The notes under the pieces: generated by a model
The model's input: the letters and a program-made list of their open reading frames with translations, nothing else
What the model was told of the DNA's origin: nothing
Database searches by the model: none
Translations under genes and position numbers: made by a program
NCBI GenBank assembly: GCA_964535575.1
Contig: CAZHTC010000007.1
Span: 101,483 to 165,482, forward strand
Source: JAGPCK01 sp964535575
GTDB lineage: Bacteria; Bacteroidota; Bacteroidia; UKL13-3
DNA length: 64,000 nucleotides
Reading direction: 5' to 3'
Shown here: positions 18,824-26,605 of the stretch, in pieces
Layout of the letters: the number at the start of each line of letters is the position of its first letter
Numbering within the stretch: the first letter of the stretch is position 1

Positions 18824-18846
18824 AACAGAAAGTTAGGTTAGGGTAT

Positions 18847-18902
18847 AACATGTCCGGTAAATCGGTTGGCTTCGGCTCACTGGTTTGCCGGCATGTTTTT
18901 TA
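18847..18902 (+). terminator. Rho-independent terminator of the dab operon
   Basis: AACATG.CCGG pairs with CCGGCATGTT across a 30-nt loop and is followed by a T run (about 18896-18901). It lies 24 bp after the porin stop. Confidence 0.65.
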
Positions 18903-19158
18903 GGGAGACCAGTCCCCCTTGCAGCGCTGTCAGACTGAGTTTACCGAAGTCATAGCGGGCAGGGGGATGAGATACACGTCACTCTGAATCCCGCCAAAAG
19001 CGGGAGGAAGAGTCTGCCCGTGTTTAGCACGGACTCTCCTGCCCGAAGCAACAGATTCTTCGCCCTTGCGGGAAAGTCACAGGGCGTAACACAGTCCCCC
19101 TTGCAGCGTGGGCCTGAGTAAAAGAGAAGGGGGCAGGAGGATGAACACAAAATCTGAT
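18903..19158. repeat. composite degenerate repeat block, gene-free
   Basis: This 250-bp gap holds no gene. CAGTCCCCCTTGCAGCG occurs twice as a direct repeat (18910-18926 and 19092-19108). Between them two arms, 18978-19015 (starting GTCACTCTGA, ending AAGAGTCT) and 19053-19080 (starting AGATTCTTCG, ending AAGTCAC), are inverted copies of each other. An inner hairpin CCGTG-TTTAG-CACGG lies between the arms. A further GTCAGACTGAG segment sits at 18928. It has the look of a MITE or interspersed intergenic repeat that has partly decayed. Confidence 0.6.
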
Positions 19159-20355
19159 TTATTTCTTAATCCCATTAAACGGATTAAACTCCCGCAGTTT
19201 GGTGTTTAGAGTAATGGCCCGTTGCACGGCATCTTTACCAAAGCGGTTGCGCATGCGATCCATAGCAGCGTATAGCAGCACATTTTTTTGGGTATTATCA
19301 AACAATGTAAACTGGTAGCTTCCCTGTATTAAATGGCTAAAGCGCACACCCACCAATCGCACCAGCATACGTTTCTGATACAGTTTATCAAACAGCTCTT
19401 TTACTTTCTCCATCAGCAAATGGTCTAAGGTAGTGTACGGAATGCGTGCCTGCATGCTGTAGGTATTAAAATCGGCATAACGCAATTTTACGGTTACACA
19501 TCCGGCAAGTTTGTTTTCGCTGCGCAGCTGATAGGCCAGTTTTTCCGTCATGCTCAGCAAAAAAGTACGTAGCTGCCGCACATCGGTGGTATCGGTATCA
19601 AAAGTCTGTTCGCTCGAAATGGATTTACGTTCCGAGTAAGGTTCTACGGGGCTGTTGTCAATACCGTTGGCTTTTTTCCAGATCATTATGCCGTTTTCCC
19701 CCAATACCTTTTCCATTAGCTCTATGGGCATTTGCTGCAGCGTGTAAATATGCTGCACACCCATGCTGCGCAACAGCTGATAGGTTTTTTCGCCCACCAT
19801 CGGAATTTTTTTTACCGGAAGCGGGGCCAGAAAACTTTTTTCCGTTCCGAATTCAATTTGTTTTTGTCCGTTGGGTTTGGCTTCGCCCGTGCCCACTTTC
19901 GAAACGGTTTTGTTGGCCGACAGGGCAAAGGAAATGGGCAGGCCCGTTTCGCGGGTTATTTTTTGCCTTATCTCGGTGGCTAATTTATAACAGCCAAAAA
20001 AACGCTCCATGCCGGTAAGGTCCATGTAAAATTCATCAATCGAAGTTTTTTCATATACGGGCACTTCTTCAGCAATAATCTGTGTAACCATATCCGAATA
20101 TTTACTGTAGCTTTCCATATCACCGCGCACCTGAATGGCCTGCGGGCATAATTGTTTGGCCATACGCATGGGCATAGCCGAGTGTATCCCGAATTTGCGG
20201 GCCTCGTAGCTGCAACTGGCCACCACCCCGCGACTGCCTGTGCCACCCACCAGCACCGGCTGCCCTATGAGTTTGGGATTCGACAACCGCTCTACCGATA
20301 CAAAAAAAGTATCGAGGTCAATATGTACCACACTGCGCTGAGTAGAAGAAATCAT
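19159..20355 (-). CDS. dinB: DNA polymerase IV (Y family)
   Basis: 398-residue low-fidelity translesion polymerase. Catalytic segments: VHIDLDTFFVSVE (metal Asp), the finger YSKYSDMVTQII, and SIDEFYMDLTG with the SIDE motif holding the two acidic metal ligands. A QFTLF peptide (about 359-363) in the C-terminal third matches the sliding-clamp-binding motif. It is divergent from the XRE/S24 repressor at 20420, and the promoter region holds a perfect inverted repeat. Expression is therefore probably controlled by that repressor during DNA damage. Confidence 0.93.
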   Translation of the reverse strand: MISSTQRSVVHIDLDTFFVSVERLSNPKLIGQPVLVGGTGSRGVVASCSYEARKFGIHSAMPMRMAKQLCPQAIQVRGDMESYSKYSDMVTQIIAEEVPVYEKTSIDEFYMDLTGMERFFGCYKLATEIRQKITRETGLPISFALSANKTVSKVGTGEAKPNGQKQIEFGTEKSFLAPLPVKKIPMVGEKTYQLLRSMGVQHIYTLQQMPIELMEKVLGENGIMIWKKANGIDNSPVEPYSERKSISSEQTFDTDTTDVRQLRTFLLSMTEKLAYQLRSENKLAGCVTVKLRYADFNTYSMQARIPYTTLDHLLMEKVKELFDKLYQKRMLVRLVGVRFSHLIQGSYQFTLFDNTQKNVLLYAAMDRMRNRFGKDAVQRAITLNTKLREFNPFNGIKK

Positions 20356-20382
20356 CGGTAAAAAAACTTCATTACAAGATTC

Positions 20383-20419
20383 GCTACAAAAATTAACAAA
20401 CAGTGCTTAGTTTTGTAGC
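20383..20419. promoter_or_regulatory. inverted repeat spanning both promoters of dinB and the XRE/S24 repressor
   Basis: GCTACAAAA (20383-20391) and its perfect reverse complement TTTTGTAGC (20411-20419) are 19 nt apart. On each strand the half-site is part of a -7-like box: TAGTTTTG for the repressor (20408-20415, ending 4 nt before its ATG), and on the minus strand the similar TTAATTTTTGTAGC for dinB. Repressor binding would shut both promoters. This is inferred from sequence only. Confidence 0.6.
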
Positions 20420-21211
20420 ATGTTAATCATTGCAAAGAACATCAGGTTTTTGCGCAACAAGCGAAAACTCTCGCAGGAACAGCTGGCCGATGAACTGGGG
20501 ATTACCCGCTCGCGCATTGGCTCGTATGAAGAAGGCCGGTCGGAACCCAATATTCAACTACTTATTGCCCTTTCCGATTTTTTTAAACTGCCTGCCGATG
20601 CATTAATCCGAAACGATTTATCAAAATCGGGCGAGCAATCGTTTATTGAACTGGGCAAACACCGGGTATTGTTTCCGGTAATGATTGATGAAAATAACAA
20701 CGACACCATTGAAGTAGTGCCTGCCAAAGCTTCGGCCGGTTATTTAAACGGATATGCCGACCCTGAGTATGTAGAAGGATTGCAGCGCATGAACCTGCCT
20801 TTTATTCCTTCGGGTAAACACCGCGCTTTTCCCATCAATGGCGACTCCATGCCTCCGCTGGGCAAAGGCAGCTATGTAGTGGGAAAATTTGTAGAGGATA
20901 TAAAAAACCTGCGCAGCGGACAAACCTATGTGCTGCTTACCCGCAACGATGGCCTTGTTTATAAACGCGTGTACAACGAACTGAAAAAAGATAAAACGCT
21001 GCTGCTCGTATCCGACAACAAAGCCTACGAGCCCTATAAAGTGCCTGTGGCCGATGTGCTGGAAATATGGGAATATGTGTGCAGTATCAACACGGGTACC
21101 TATACCCAAAACGATTTAAATCTGGAAAGCATTATGCACATGCTGCGGCAACTGCAGGTGGAATTGCAGGATATACGCGGAGGAAAAGTTATTCAGAAAC
21201 GATCGGGATAA
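20420..21211 (+). CDS. XRE-S24 (LexA/UmuD-like) self-cleaving repressor
   Basis: 263 residues. An N-terminal XRE helix-turn-helix (about 8-62, KLSQEQLADELGITRSRIGSYE) is joined to a C-terminal S24 peptidase domain. The serine-lysine dyad is present: S143 in NGDSMPP and K182 in LVYKRVY. The expected autocleavage bond is A106-G107 in KASAGYLNG. By analogy with LexA, RecA-activated cleavage would separate the DNA-binding domain and derepress dinB. An ATG 4 nt after a -7 box fixes the start. I did not find a separate lexA or umuD in the window. Confidence 0.85.
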   Translation: MLIIAKNIRFLRNKRKLSQEQLADELGITRSRIGSYEEGRSEPNIQLLIALSDFFKLPADALIRNDLSKSGEQSFIELGKHRVLFPVMIDENNNDTIEVVPAKASAGYLNGYADPEYVEGLQRMNLPFIPSGKHRAFPINGDSMPPLGKGSYVVGKFVEDIKNLRSGQTYVLLTRNDGLVYKRVYNELKKDKTLLLVSDNKAYEPYKVPVADVLEIWEYVCSINTGTYTQNDLNLESIMHMLRQLQVELQDIRGGKVIQKRSG

Positions 21212-21251
21212 AAAAACTTTTCAGGCCTGTAAACACCGGGTACAATCTTCT

Positions 21252-21259
21252 TATCTTCG
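21252..21259 (+). promoter_or_regulatory. -7-like box of the MFS gene
   Basis: TATCTTCG, one mismatch to TANNTTTG, ends 6 nt before the ATG at 21266. The same TTCG variant appears before the genes at 30002 and 54573. Confidence 0.4.
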
Positions 21260-21265
21260 CTGCGC

Positions 21266-22489
21266 ATGACTGTTCAACGCAAAAACGCCCTCATCTTTGT
21301 TTTTATCACGCTGCTCATTGATGTTATCGGGTTGGGAATTATTATTCCGGTAGTACCCAAACTCATCAGCGAACTTACCGGCAAAGGATTAAACGAAGCC
21401 TCGCGCTACGGTGGGTGGCTTATGTTTTGTTATGCGGGCATGCAGTTTATTTTTTCTCCGGTACTCGGAGGGTTGAGCGACCGCTACGGACGCAGACCAG
21501 TTTTGTTGTTTTCACTGCTGGGGCTGGGAGTTAATTTTATTTTTCATGCCCTGGCTCCCACCATTGCGTGGCTGTTTATAGGGCGCATTTTAGCAGGCAT
21601 TATGGGGGCCAGTTTCTCAACGGCCACTGCATATATTGCCGATATTAGTACTCCTGAAAAACGTGCCCAGAATTTCGGACTCATCGGGGTGGCGTTTGGT
21701 TTGGGTTTTATGCTGGGGCCTGTAATAGGGGCGCAGTTTGCTCAGATAAGTTTACGGGCTCCGTTTTATGCTGCCTCGGTTTTCTCCCTGCTCAACGTGG
21801 TCTACGGATATTTTGTGTTGCCCGAGTCGCTGCCAAAAGAAAACCGCAGGGCTTTTGACTGGAAACGCGCCAACCCGGCAGGGTCATTAAAGCACCTCAC
21901 CAAATATCCTGTTGTATCGGGGCTGGTGGCTTCGCTGGTATTTGTTTACCTGGCCTCGCATGCCGTGCAAAGCAACTGGAGTTTTTTCACCATGTTCCGG
22001 TTTAAATGGACCAGTGCCGAGGTGGGGTATTCGCTGGGATTTGTCGGACTTTTAGTGATGCTGGTGCAAGGCGGTTTAATACGCGTGGTGATTCCTAAAT
22101 TAGGTCAGAAACGTTCCGTATTTCTTGGAATGATATTGTATGCGGTTGGATTATTTCTGCTGGCTTTTGCCACACAAAGCTGGATGATGTATGCCTTTCT
22201 TGTTCCGTATTGCCTGGGCGGTATTGCCGGACCCGCTTTGCAGGGTATTATTTCAAGTCAGGTACCGCCTAACGAACAAGGGGAGTTGCAGGGAGCATTA
22301 ACCAGTCTGGTAAGTGTTACGTCTATCATCGGACCGCTGCTCATGAATCAGCTGTTTGCTGCGTTCACCTCTTCGCGGGCCCCGTTTTATTTTCCGGGAG
22401 TATCTTTTTTTACCGGAGCTGTTTTTACCATCATCAGTACGCTGCTGGCCATGCGTTCGCTCAAACATTTTCACAACCGTCCGCATTAA
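21266..22489 (+). CDS. MFS multidrug/tetracycline-type efflux transporter
   Basis: 407 residues, 12 predicted membrane helices. Major facilitator motif A is visible after helix 2 (GGLSDRYGRRPVLLF) and the antiporter-type motif near GRILAGIMGASFSTATAYIADI. It resembles the TCR/TetA group of drug:H+ antiporters, usual length about 400. It is 54 bp downstream of the XRE/S24 gene on the same strand, but a -7-like box with an ATG 6 nt later gives it its own promoter. The substrate is unknown. Confidence 0.85.
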   Translation: MTVQRKNALIFVFITLLIDVIGLGIIIPVVPKLISELTGKGLNEASRYGGWLMFCYAGMQFIFSPVLGGLSDRYGRRPVLLFSLLGLGVNFIFHALAPTIAWLFIGRILAGIMGASFSTATAYIADISTPEKRAQNFGLIGVAFGLGFMLGPVIGAQFAQISLRAPFYAASVFSLLNVVYGYFVLPESLPKENRRAFDWKRANPAGSLKHLTKYPVVSGLVASLVFVYLASHAVQSNWSFFTMFRFKWTSAEVGYSLGFVGLLVMLVQGGLIRVVIPKLGQKRSVFLGMILYAVGLFLLAFATQSWMMYAFLVPYCLGGIAGPALQGIISSQVPPNEQGELQGALTSLVSVTSIIGPLLMNQLFAAFTSSRAPFYFPGVSFFTGAVFTIISTLLAMRSLKHFHNRPH

Positions 22490-22605
22490 ACCGTTACTGC
22501 GAAAAGATAATAATCAACGCAGTCAGCCACTTAACATCGTGTGCGAAATTATCCTGTAACATTGCCTAAAAACACAGATTTTTGCAGCCTCAAAAGTTTT
22601 TTGCT

Positions 22606-23538
22606 ATGAGTCAGATTGAACACATCGAATGCCTGATCATCGGATCGGGTCCTGCCGGATATACCGCAGCCATTTATGCCGCACGTGCCGATATGAAACC
22701 TGTAATGTACGAGGGCATGCAGCCGGGCGGACAACTTACCATTACCACAGAGGTTGAAAATTATCCGGGTTTTCCGCATGGAGTGCAGGGCCCCGAAATG
22801 ATGAATATGTTTAAAGAGCAGGCCACCCGCCTGGGAGCCGATGTGCGTTATGGTATGGCCACTGCTGTTGATTTCTCAAAACGTCCGTTTAAAGTAACCA
22901 TTGACGAATCAAAAGTAGTGGAAGCCGAAACGGTGATTATAGCCACCGGGGCATCGGCCAAATGGCTGGGTATTCCCAGTGAAACCCGTTTAAATACCCG
23001 TGGCGTATCGGCCTGTGCCGTGTGCGATGGATTTTTCTTCAGAGGTAAGGATGTGGCCATTGTGGGCGGAGGAGATACGGCCTGCGAAGAAGCATCATAC
23101 CTGGCTAAATTATGTAACAAGGTGTACATGATTGTGCGCAAAGAATCGTTCCGTGCATCCAAAGCCATGCAGCAACGTGTGTCCACCACTCCCAATATTG
23201 AAATTTTGTACAACTGCGAAACCGATGAAATTCTGGGAGAGGACAAAGTGAGCGGAGCCCGCCTGCGCAACAATAAAACCAACGAGCTGCGCGAGATTGC
23301 CATCAGCGGATTTTTTGTGGCCATCGGGCATCATCCCAATACCGATATTTTTAAAGGATGGATTGACCTGGATGAACAGGGTTATATCAAAACTGTTCCG
23401 GGTTCATCGCGTACCAATGTAGCGGGCGTATTTGCCTGTGGCGATGCACAGGATAAAATATACCGTCAGGCGATAACGGCTGCCGGAAGCGGGTGTATGG
23501 CCGCACTGGATGCCGAGCGTTACTTAGCTGCGCAGTGA
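22606..23538 (+). CDS. trxB: thioredoxin-disulfide reductase
   Basis: 310-residue flavoprotein that reduces thioredoxin with NADPH. FAD site CLIIGSGPAGYTAAIYAARA, redox centre ACAVCDGFFF (CxxC), NADPH site VAIVGGGDTACEEA and the C-terminal FAD motif GVFACGDAQDKIYRQAITAAGSG (in segments). Length is typical. The ATG at 22606 is preferred to the frame start at 22582 since MSQIEHIECLIIG begins the conserved domain and a GATTTTTG -7-like box is at 22577-22584. Confidence 0.95.
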   Translation: MSQIEHIECLIIGSGPAGYTAAIYAARADMKPVMYEGMQPGGQLTITTEVENYPGFPHGVQGPEMMNMFKEQATRLGADVRYGMATAVDFSKRPFKVTIDESKVVEAETVIIATGASAKWLGIPSETRLNTRGVSACAVCDGFFFRGKDVAIVGGGDTACEEASYLAKLCNKVYMIVRKESFRASKAMQQRVSTTPNIEILYNCETDEILGEDKVSGARLRNNKTNELREIAISGFFVAIGHHPNTDIFKGWIDLDEQGYIKTVPGSSRTNVAGVFACGDAQDKIYRQAITAAGSGCMAALDAERYLAAQ

Positions 23539-23557
23539 GCTACTTCGTTTTTCTCCG

Positions 23558-24211
23558 TTAGGAGGCTTTCCTGTACTTTTTGGGGATAAGGTAAACTCCT
23601 AAACTAACCCCGCCCCAAAGTGCAGCAGGATTTGGGAAAAACGCGGCTCGCTTAAGCCACGAATGCGTAGTTTGTTTAAAGTAGGAGTTTCTTAGCGGAT
23701 AGTCGGTACTGCCCAAGCCAAGTACAGGCATAACATAAATCCGAAATACAAACGAGCTGTTTTTTGAGTAATACCTGTATCCTGTTTTCATAAAAGAATA
23801 CGAAAATGATTTTCTTTCCCTTGAGGTAAAATAATGTTCAACAAACGTATCGTTGCCATTGATGGTGGTATAGCCTGATTCAAAAAAATGAAGCTTTTTC
23901 CCTTCGTAATAACCCAATCCGTAACCAACCCCGAACTCTAGGTAGTGGTTTTTTTTGCCGGCTATCACAAAAACAGAAGCATTGCCACCAACGATAAAGT
24001 GTATTCCGGCCCAGGGAAGGGATGTGCCGATATTATATCCGAAACCGCTTCCCTTAGGATTTTTTAACTTTTTATCATAATTAAAAGACGGTACAATACT
24101 TTGGCCTCCTAAATCGATATAGAATGAATGCCGGATCAGACTATCGGGGCATCCGGTTGAGAAAGCGCATGGCCCGATTGAAAGAAGAATTCCGAGTAAC
24201 AGGACGCGCAT
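23558..24211 (-). CDS. outer-membrane beta-barrel-like protein A of a duplicated pair
   Basis: 217 residues, no named family. A signal peptide (MRVLLLGILLSIGPCAFS) precedes a strand-rich domain. It is homologous to the protein at 24823 along the whole length: shared elements include NH.LEFG.GYG, a KKLHFFESG segment, FVEHYF.S, SFSYSFMKTGYRYYSKN and YPLRNSYF. The gene diverges from a lipoprotein gene at 24259, and the paralogous barrel at 24823 also diverges from a lipoprotein gene. The pairing suggests a partnership in the envelope. Confidence 0.7.
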   Translation of the reverse strand: MRVLLLGILLSIGPCAFSTGCPDSLIRHSFYIDLGGQSIVPSFNYDKKLKNPKGSGFGYNIGTSLPWAGIHFIVGGNASVFVIAGKKNHYLEFGVGYGLGYYEGKKLHFFESGYTTINGNDTFVEHYFTSRERKSFSYSFMKTGYRYYSKNSSFVFRIYVMPVLGLGSTDYPLRNSYFKQTTHSWLKRAAFFPNPAALWGGVSLGVYLIPKKYRKAS

Positions 24212-24226
24212 TTGTTTAATATTTGT

Positions 24227-24234
24227 TAACTTTG
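24227..24234 (+). promoter_or_regulatory. -7 box for lipoprotein A
   Basis: TAACTTTG, a match to TANNTTTG, 24 nt before the ATG at 24259. The following GGTTTCA makes up ACTTTGGTTTCA (24229-24240), which recurs on the minus strand in front of barrel B (25489-25500). Confidence 0.5.
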
Positions 24235-24258
24235 GTTTCAGAATGGCAAAATAAAGGT

Positions 24259-24681
24259 ATGATTTTTTTTATTCAAGCGTCCATAAAAATTAAAAACAAT
24301 GTAAAGCGTTTTTCTTTGGTAGGATTGCTTCTTTTTATTTGTTCATTTTTTCAATCGTGTATTGATTCCGGTGAAACTTCGGGTACAATGTATTACGTTC
24401 TTACCGGAACCGTAACGGATATTTCTAACGGGAAACCGGTGGAGGAAGCCTATATTACAGTGTATGCGGAAAGCGCAAATATGGAAACAGAAGAACGTAC
24501 CGAAGAGGTGGCCTGTTACAGTGATAAAAATGGTAAATTCTATGTTAAACTCAATTCAGCGGAGGTAAGTAATACCTATTTCCCGATCTTTTTTGTTTTT
24601 GATATTAACCATTCTCAATACAAAAGAGAATACTTCTCTTCGCACTCCACCAATAATAAAATCAGCCTGCGGCCAAATTAG
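24259..24681 (+). CDS. lipoprotein A with carboxypeptidase-regulatory-like domain
   Basis: 140 residues. Start chosen at the ATG at 24259; the -7 box excludes the earlier TTG at 24223. N-terminal basic region, hydrophobic segment LVGLLLFICSFFQSC with a lipobox Cys (FQSC), then a beta-sandwich segment LTGTVTDISNGKPVEEAYITVYAE typical of SusC-plug/carboxypeptidase-regulatory-like domains, and SDKNGKFYVKLNS. Expected to be membrane-anchored. A shorter paralogue is encoded at 25536. Paired divergently with barrel A. Confidence 0.65.
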   Translation: MIFFIQASIKIKNNVKRFSLVGLLLFICSFFQSCIDSGETSGTMYYVLTGTVTDISNGKPVEEAYITVYAESANMETEERTEEVACYSDKNGKFYVKLNSAEVSNTYFPIFFVFDINHSQYKREYFSSHSTNNKISLRPN

Positions 24682-24822
24682 TGTTAGGCTACCTCTTTTA
24701 TTTTTTATGTCAGGCATCCGCACTATGAGGATAAGTATAGAGGGTTCAATTACTGTTCGGGAGTTAAAATATATCTTACCCGCATTAAGTAGTTCAGCCA
24801 ATTTTCTTTATAGCATAGTTGA

Positions 24823-25464
24823 TTATTTCTTTGCCTTCCCAAGGGTTATGCCAGTGCTTATACCAAACCACGGAGAAAAAAGGTTCGAGAAAAATAATAC
24901 TGGTTTATTTTGGAAGTTTATTTTTTCTGGGAAATACGATCCTTTTATTGGGTAAATGGTTTGTTTAAGGCCGTAAATCAACAATACATTTGCCCTAAAA
25001 TAAAAGCGATGGTTCTTAGTATATTGTCGAACACCTAGTTTTGCAAAGGCAAAAGAATGAGATATGTTTTTACTGCTTTTAAAACGGTGCTCAATAAAAA
25101 CATTATTTATGATTCCCGATTCGTAGAATTCTAATGTAAAACTTTTGGTTTTACAATGTCCGTAACCTAACCCGGCTTCAAAAGAAGTATGGTTTTGTTT
25201 TCGCAGGAAAAAGAATGAAAAATTACTTCCTGAAGAGGATGCAAAATCATCAGCAACTAATGAGAATAGGGTGCCTGCATTGGCCCCTATCCCAATTTTT
25301 TTATTTAATAATCTTGTATATTCGAAATTCAGGGAAGGGTATACGTTTTGGCCTGACCAATCAAAATAAAGACTCATGCTTTTGTGTATTGAAGAATCGG
25401 ATGTTGGTCTGGCATTTACAGTCAGACCGTTTAGTATTAAAACAAAAACAAGAGTTCGCTTCAA
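24823..25464 (-). CDS. outer-membrane beta-barrel-like protein B, paralogue of A
   Basis: 213 residues from a TTG start at 25464, chosen because it gives a clean signal peptide (MKRTLVFVLILNGLTVNA) before RPTSDSS. The frame opens at a TTG at 25497, but that codon overlaps the putative promoter region. Homology to the barrel at 23558: NHTSFEAGLGYGHCKTKS, FYESGIINNVFIEHRF and AFAKLGVRQYTKNHRFYFRANV (in parts). Diverges from lipoprotein B and converges with lipoprotein A. Confidence 0.65.
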   Translation of the reverse strand: MKRTLVFVLILNGLTVNARPTSDSSIHKSMSLYFDWSGQNVYPSLNFEYTRLLNKKIGIGANAGTLFSLVADDFASSSGSNFSFFFLRKQNHTSFEAGLGYGHCKTKSFTLEFYESGIINNVFIEHRFKSSKNISHSFAFAKLGVRQYTKNHRFYFRANVLLIYGLKQTIYPIKGSYFPEKINFQNKPVLFFSNLFSPWFGISTGITLGKAKK

Positions 25465-25535
25465 AATTAATTCGATTGTAACTAGATTTGAAACCAAAGT
25501 ACGAAATTAAATTATTTGAGCAATAAATAAATATT

Positions 25536-25904
25536 ATGCGTCTATTAATAATCTTCACACTTATCGTTCTAAATTCCGGTTGTACGTTTTACGATTATAG
25601 TTTAGAAGAGGATGGGGTTATTGTAAAAGGACATGTTCTTGATAAAATCAATGGCAAGCCTTTAAAAGATGCGAAGGTTACCTTTTTTTGGGTACATGAG
25701 GACATCTCAGGTTTTGGATCTACTACTTCAATAAGTTGTTCAGGCAGTACAAATAACAAAGGCGAGTATTTGATTTTTGCAGAAAGCTTGCCTTATATGG
25801 GATACAATACCTTTTATTATACTATTATGTGCAAGGGATATCACTCAATTAGTACTGACACTTTGCTCACAACGGTAAATGATTTTCTGTTGGTTAAAAA
25901 ATAA
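25536..25904 (+). CDS. lipoprotein B with carboxypeptidase-regulatory-like domain
   Basis: 122 residues. Short signal with lipobox NSGC (MRLLIIFTLIVLNSGC), then VIVKGHVLDKINGKPLKDAKVTFFW, the same repeat-like beta-sandwich start as in lipoprotein A, and NNKGEYLIFAESL. The A and B copies share order and motifs but only part of their sequence. Divergent from barrel B, 72 bp between the two starts. Confidence 0.65.
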   Translation: MRLLIIFTLIVLNSGCTFYDYSLEEDGVIVKGHVLDKINGKPLKDAKVTFFWVHEDISGFGSTTSISCSGSTNNKGEYLIFAESLPYMGYNTFYYTIMCKGYHSISTDTLLTTVNDFLLVKK

Positions 25905-26025
25905 AACCACGTTTATTAATAACCATATAGGTACCAGGCATGACAGTAAACACCTCATCTTTTATTTGTCATAATTGATTTCTGTATTTTGCTTTGTATA
26001 TTCTCTGGGTACGAAATCTTTTATT

Positions 26026-26535
26026 TCATCTGTCGGCCACATATAAATCATAAAAAAGAAGCATAGCCAGCAAAAGCAAAAGCAGGAAAGTAACGGCTGC
26101 CCCTATATACACATAACTATCTGTGTTGCGGAAATACAGGCATAGTAATGAAAGGAGCAACAATACAACGAGCGGAATTGTATACAGACCATAAATACTG
26201 TACTTCAGGTTAAATTGCTCTCCTGCGTGTTCAATTTTTAAGGGCAGGCTCCACACAGGGCTATAACTTACCATTATGGTATCTCCTTCATGCAAGTGAT
26301 TAAACCATCCTTCGGGTACATGCAACGTTCGGTAGTTGGTTTGCAATCCATAAACATCGTATGAATTGCCGGGACGTGTGCCGGTTTGTACGTACCAAAC
26401 CTGCCTGCTGATAATTTCCTGCCTTTCTCCGCCAAAAGGAATCAGATCGAACAAGAGTGTTCCTGAGAAGAGTGCACCGATCAATCCAATAATAATAATT
26501 TTTATGCGGTTGGCCGCTAACTGTTCATCGGTCAT
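26026..26535 (-). CDS. hypothetical membrane protein, three helices
   Basis: 169 residues, not recognised. Hydrophobic segments at about 11-32, 113-131 and 140-165, with a soluble segment of about 80 residues between the first two, GERQEIISRQVWYVQTG and the DTIMVSYSPVW motif. This resembles DUF3592-type small membrane proteins, low confidence. Downstream on the same strand of the sodium:solute symporter by 70 bp (symporter stops at 26606). Confidence 0.6.
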   Translation of the reverse strand: MTDEQLAANRIKIIIIGLIGALFSGTLLFDLIPFGGERQEIISRQVWYVQTGTRPGNSYDVYGLQTNYRTLHVPEGWFNHLHEGDTIMVSYSPVWSLPLKIEHAGEQFNLKYSIYGLYTIPLVVLLLLSLLCLYFRNTDSYVYIGAAVTFLLLLLLAMLLFYDLYVADR

Positions 26536-26605
26536 GATTGCGAAATTAATATTTACATATCTCTTCCGTGAGAATAGCCTTAAAATTTTGGCGCCAATAA
26601 ATTAT

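Noticed and set aside
19000..19100. Repeats near 18.9-19.1 kb as a CRISPR
   Set aside because: Only two direct copies with a long gap; the internal arms are inverted, not spaced repeats.
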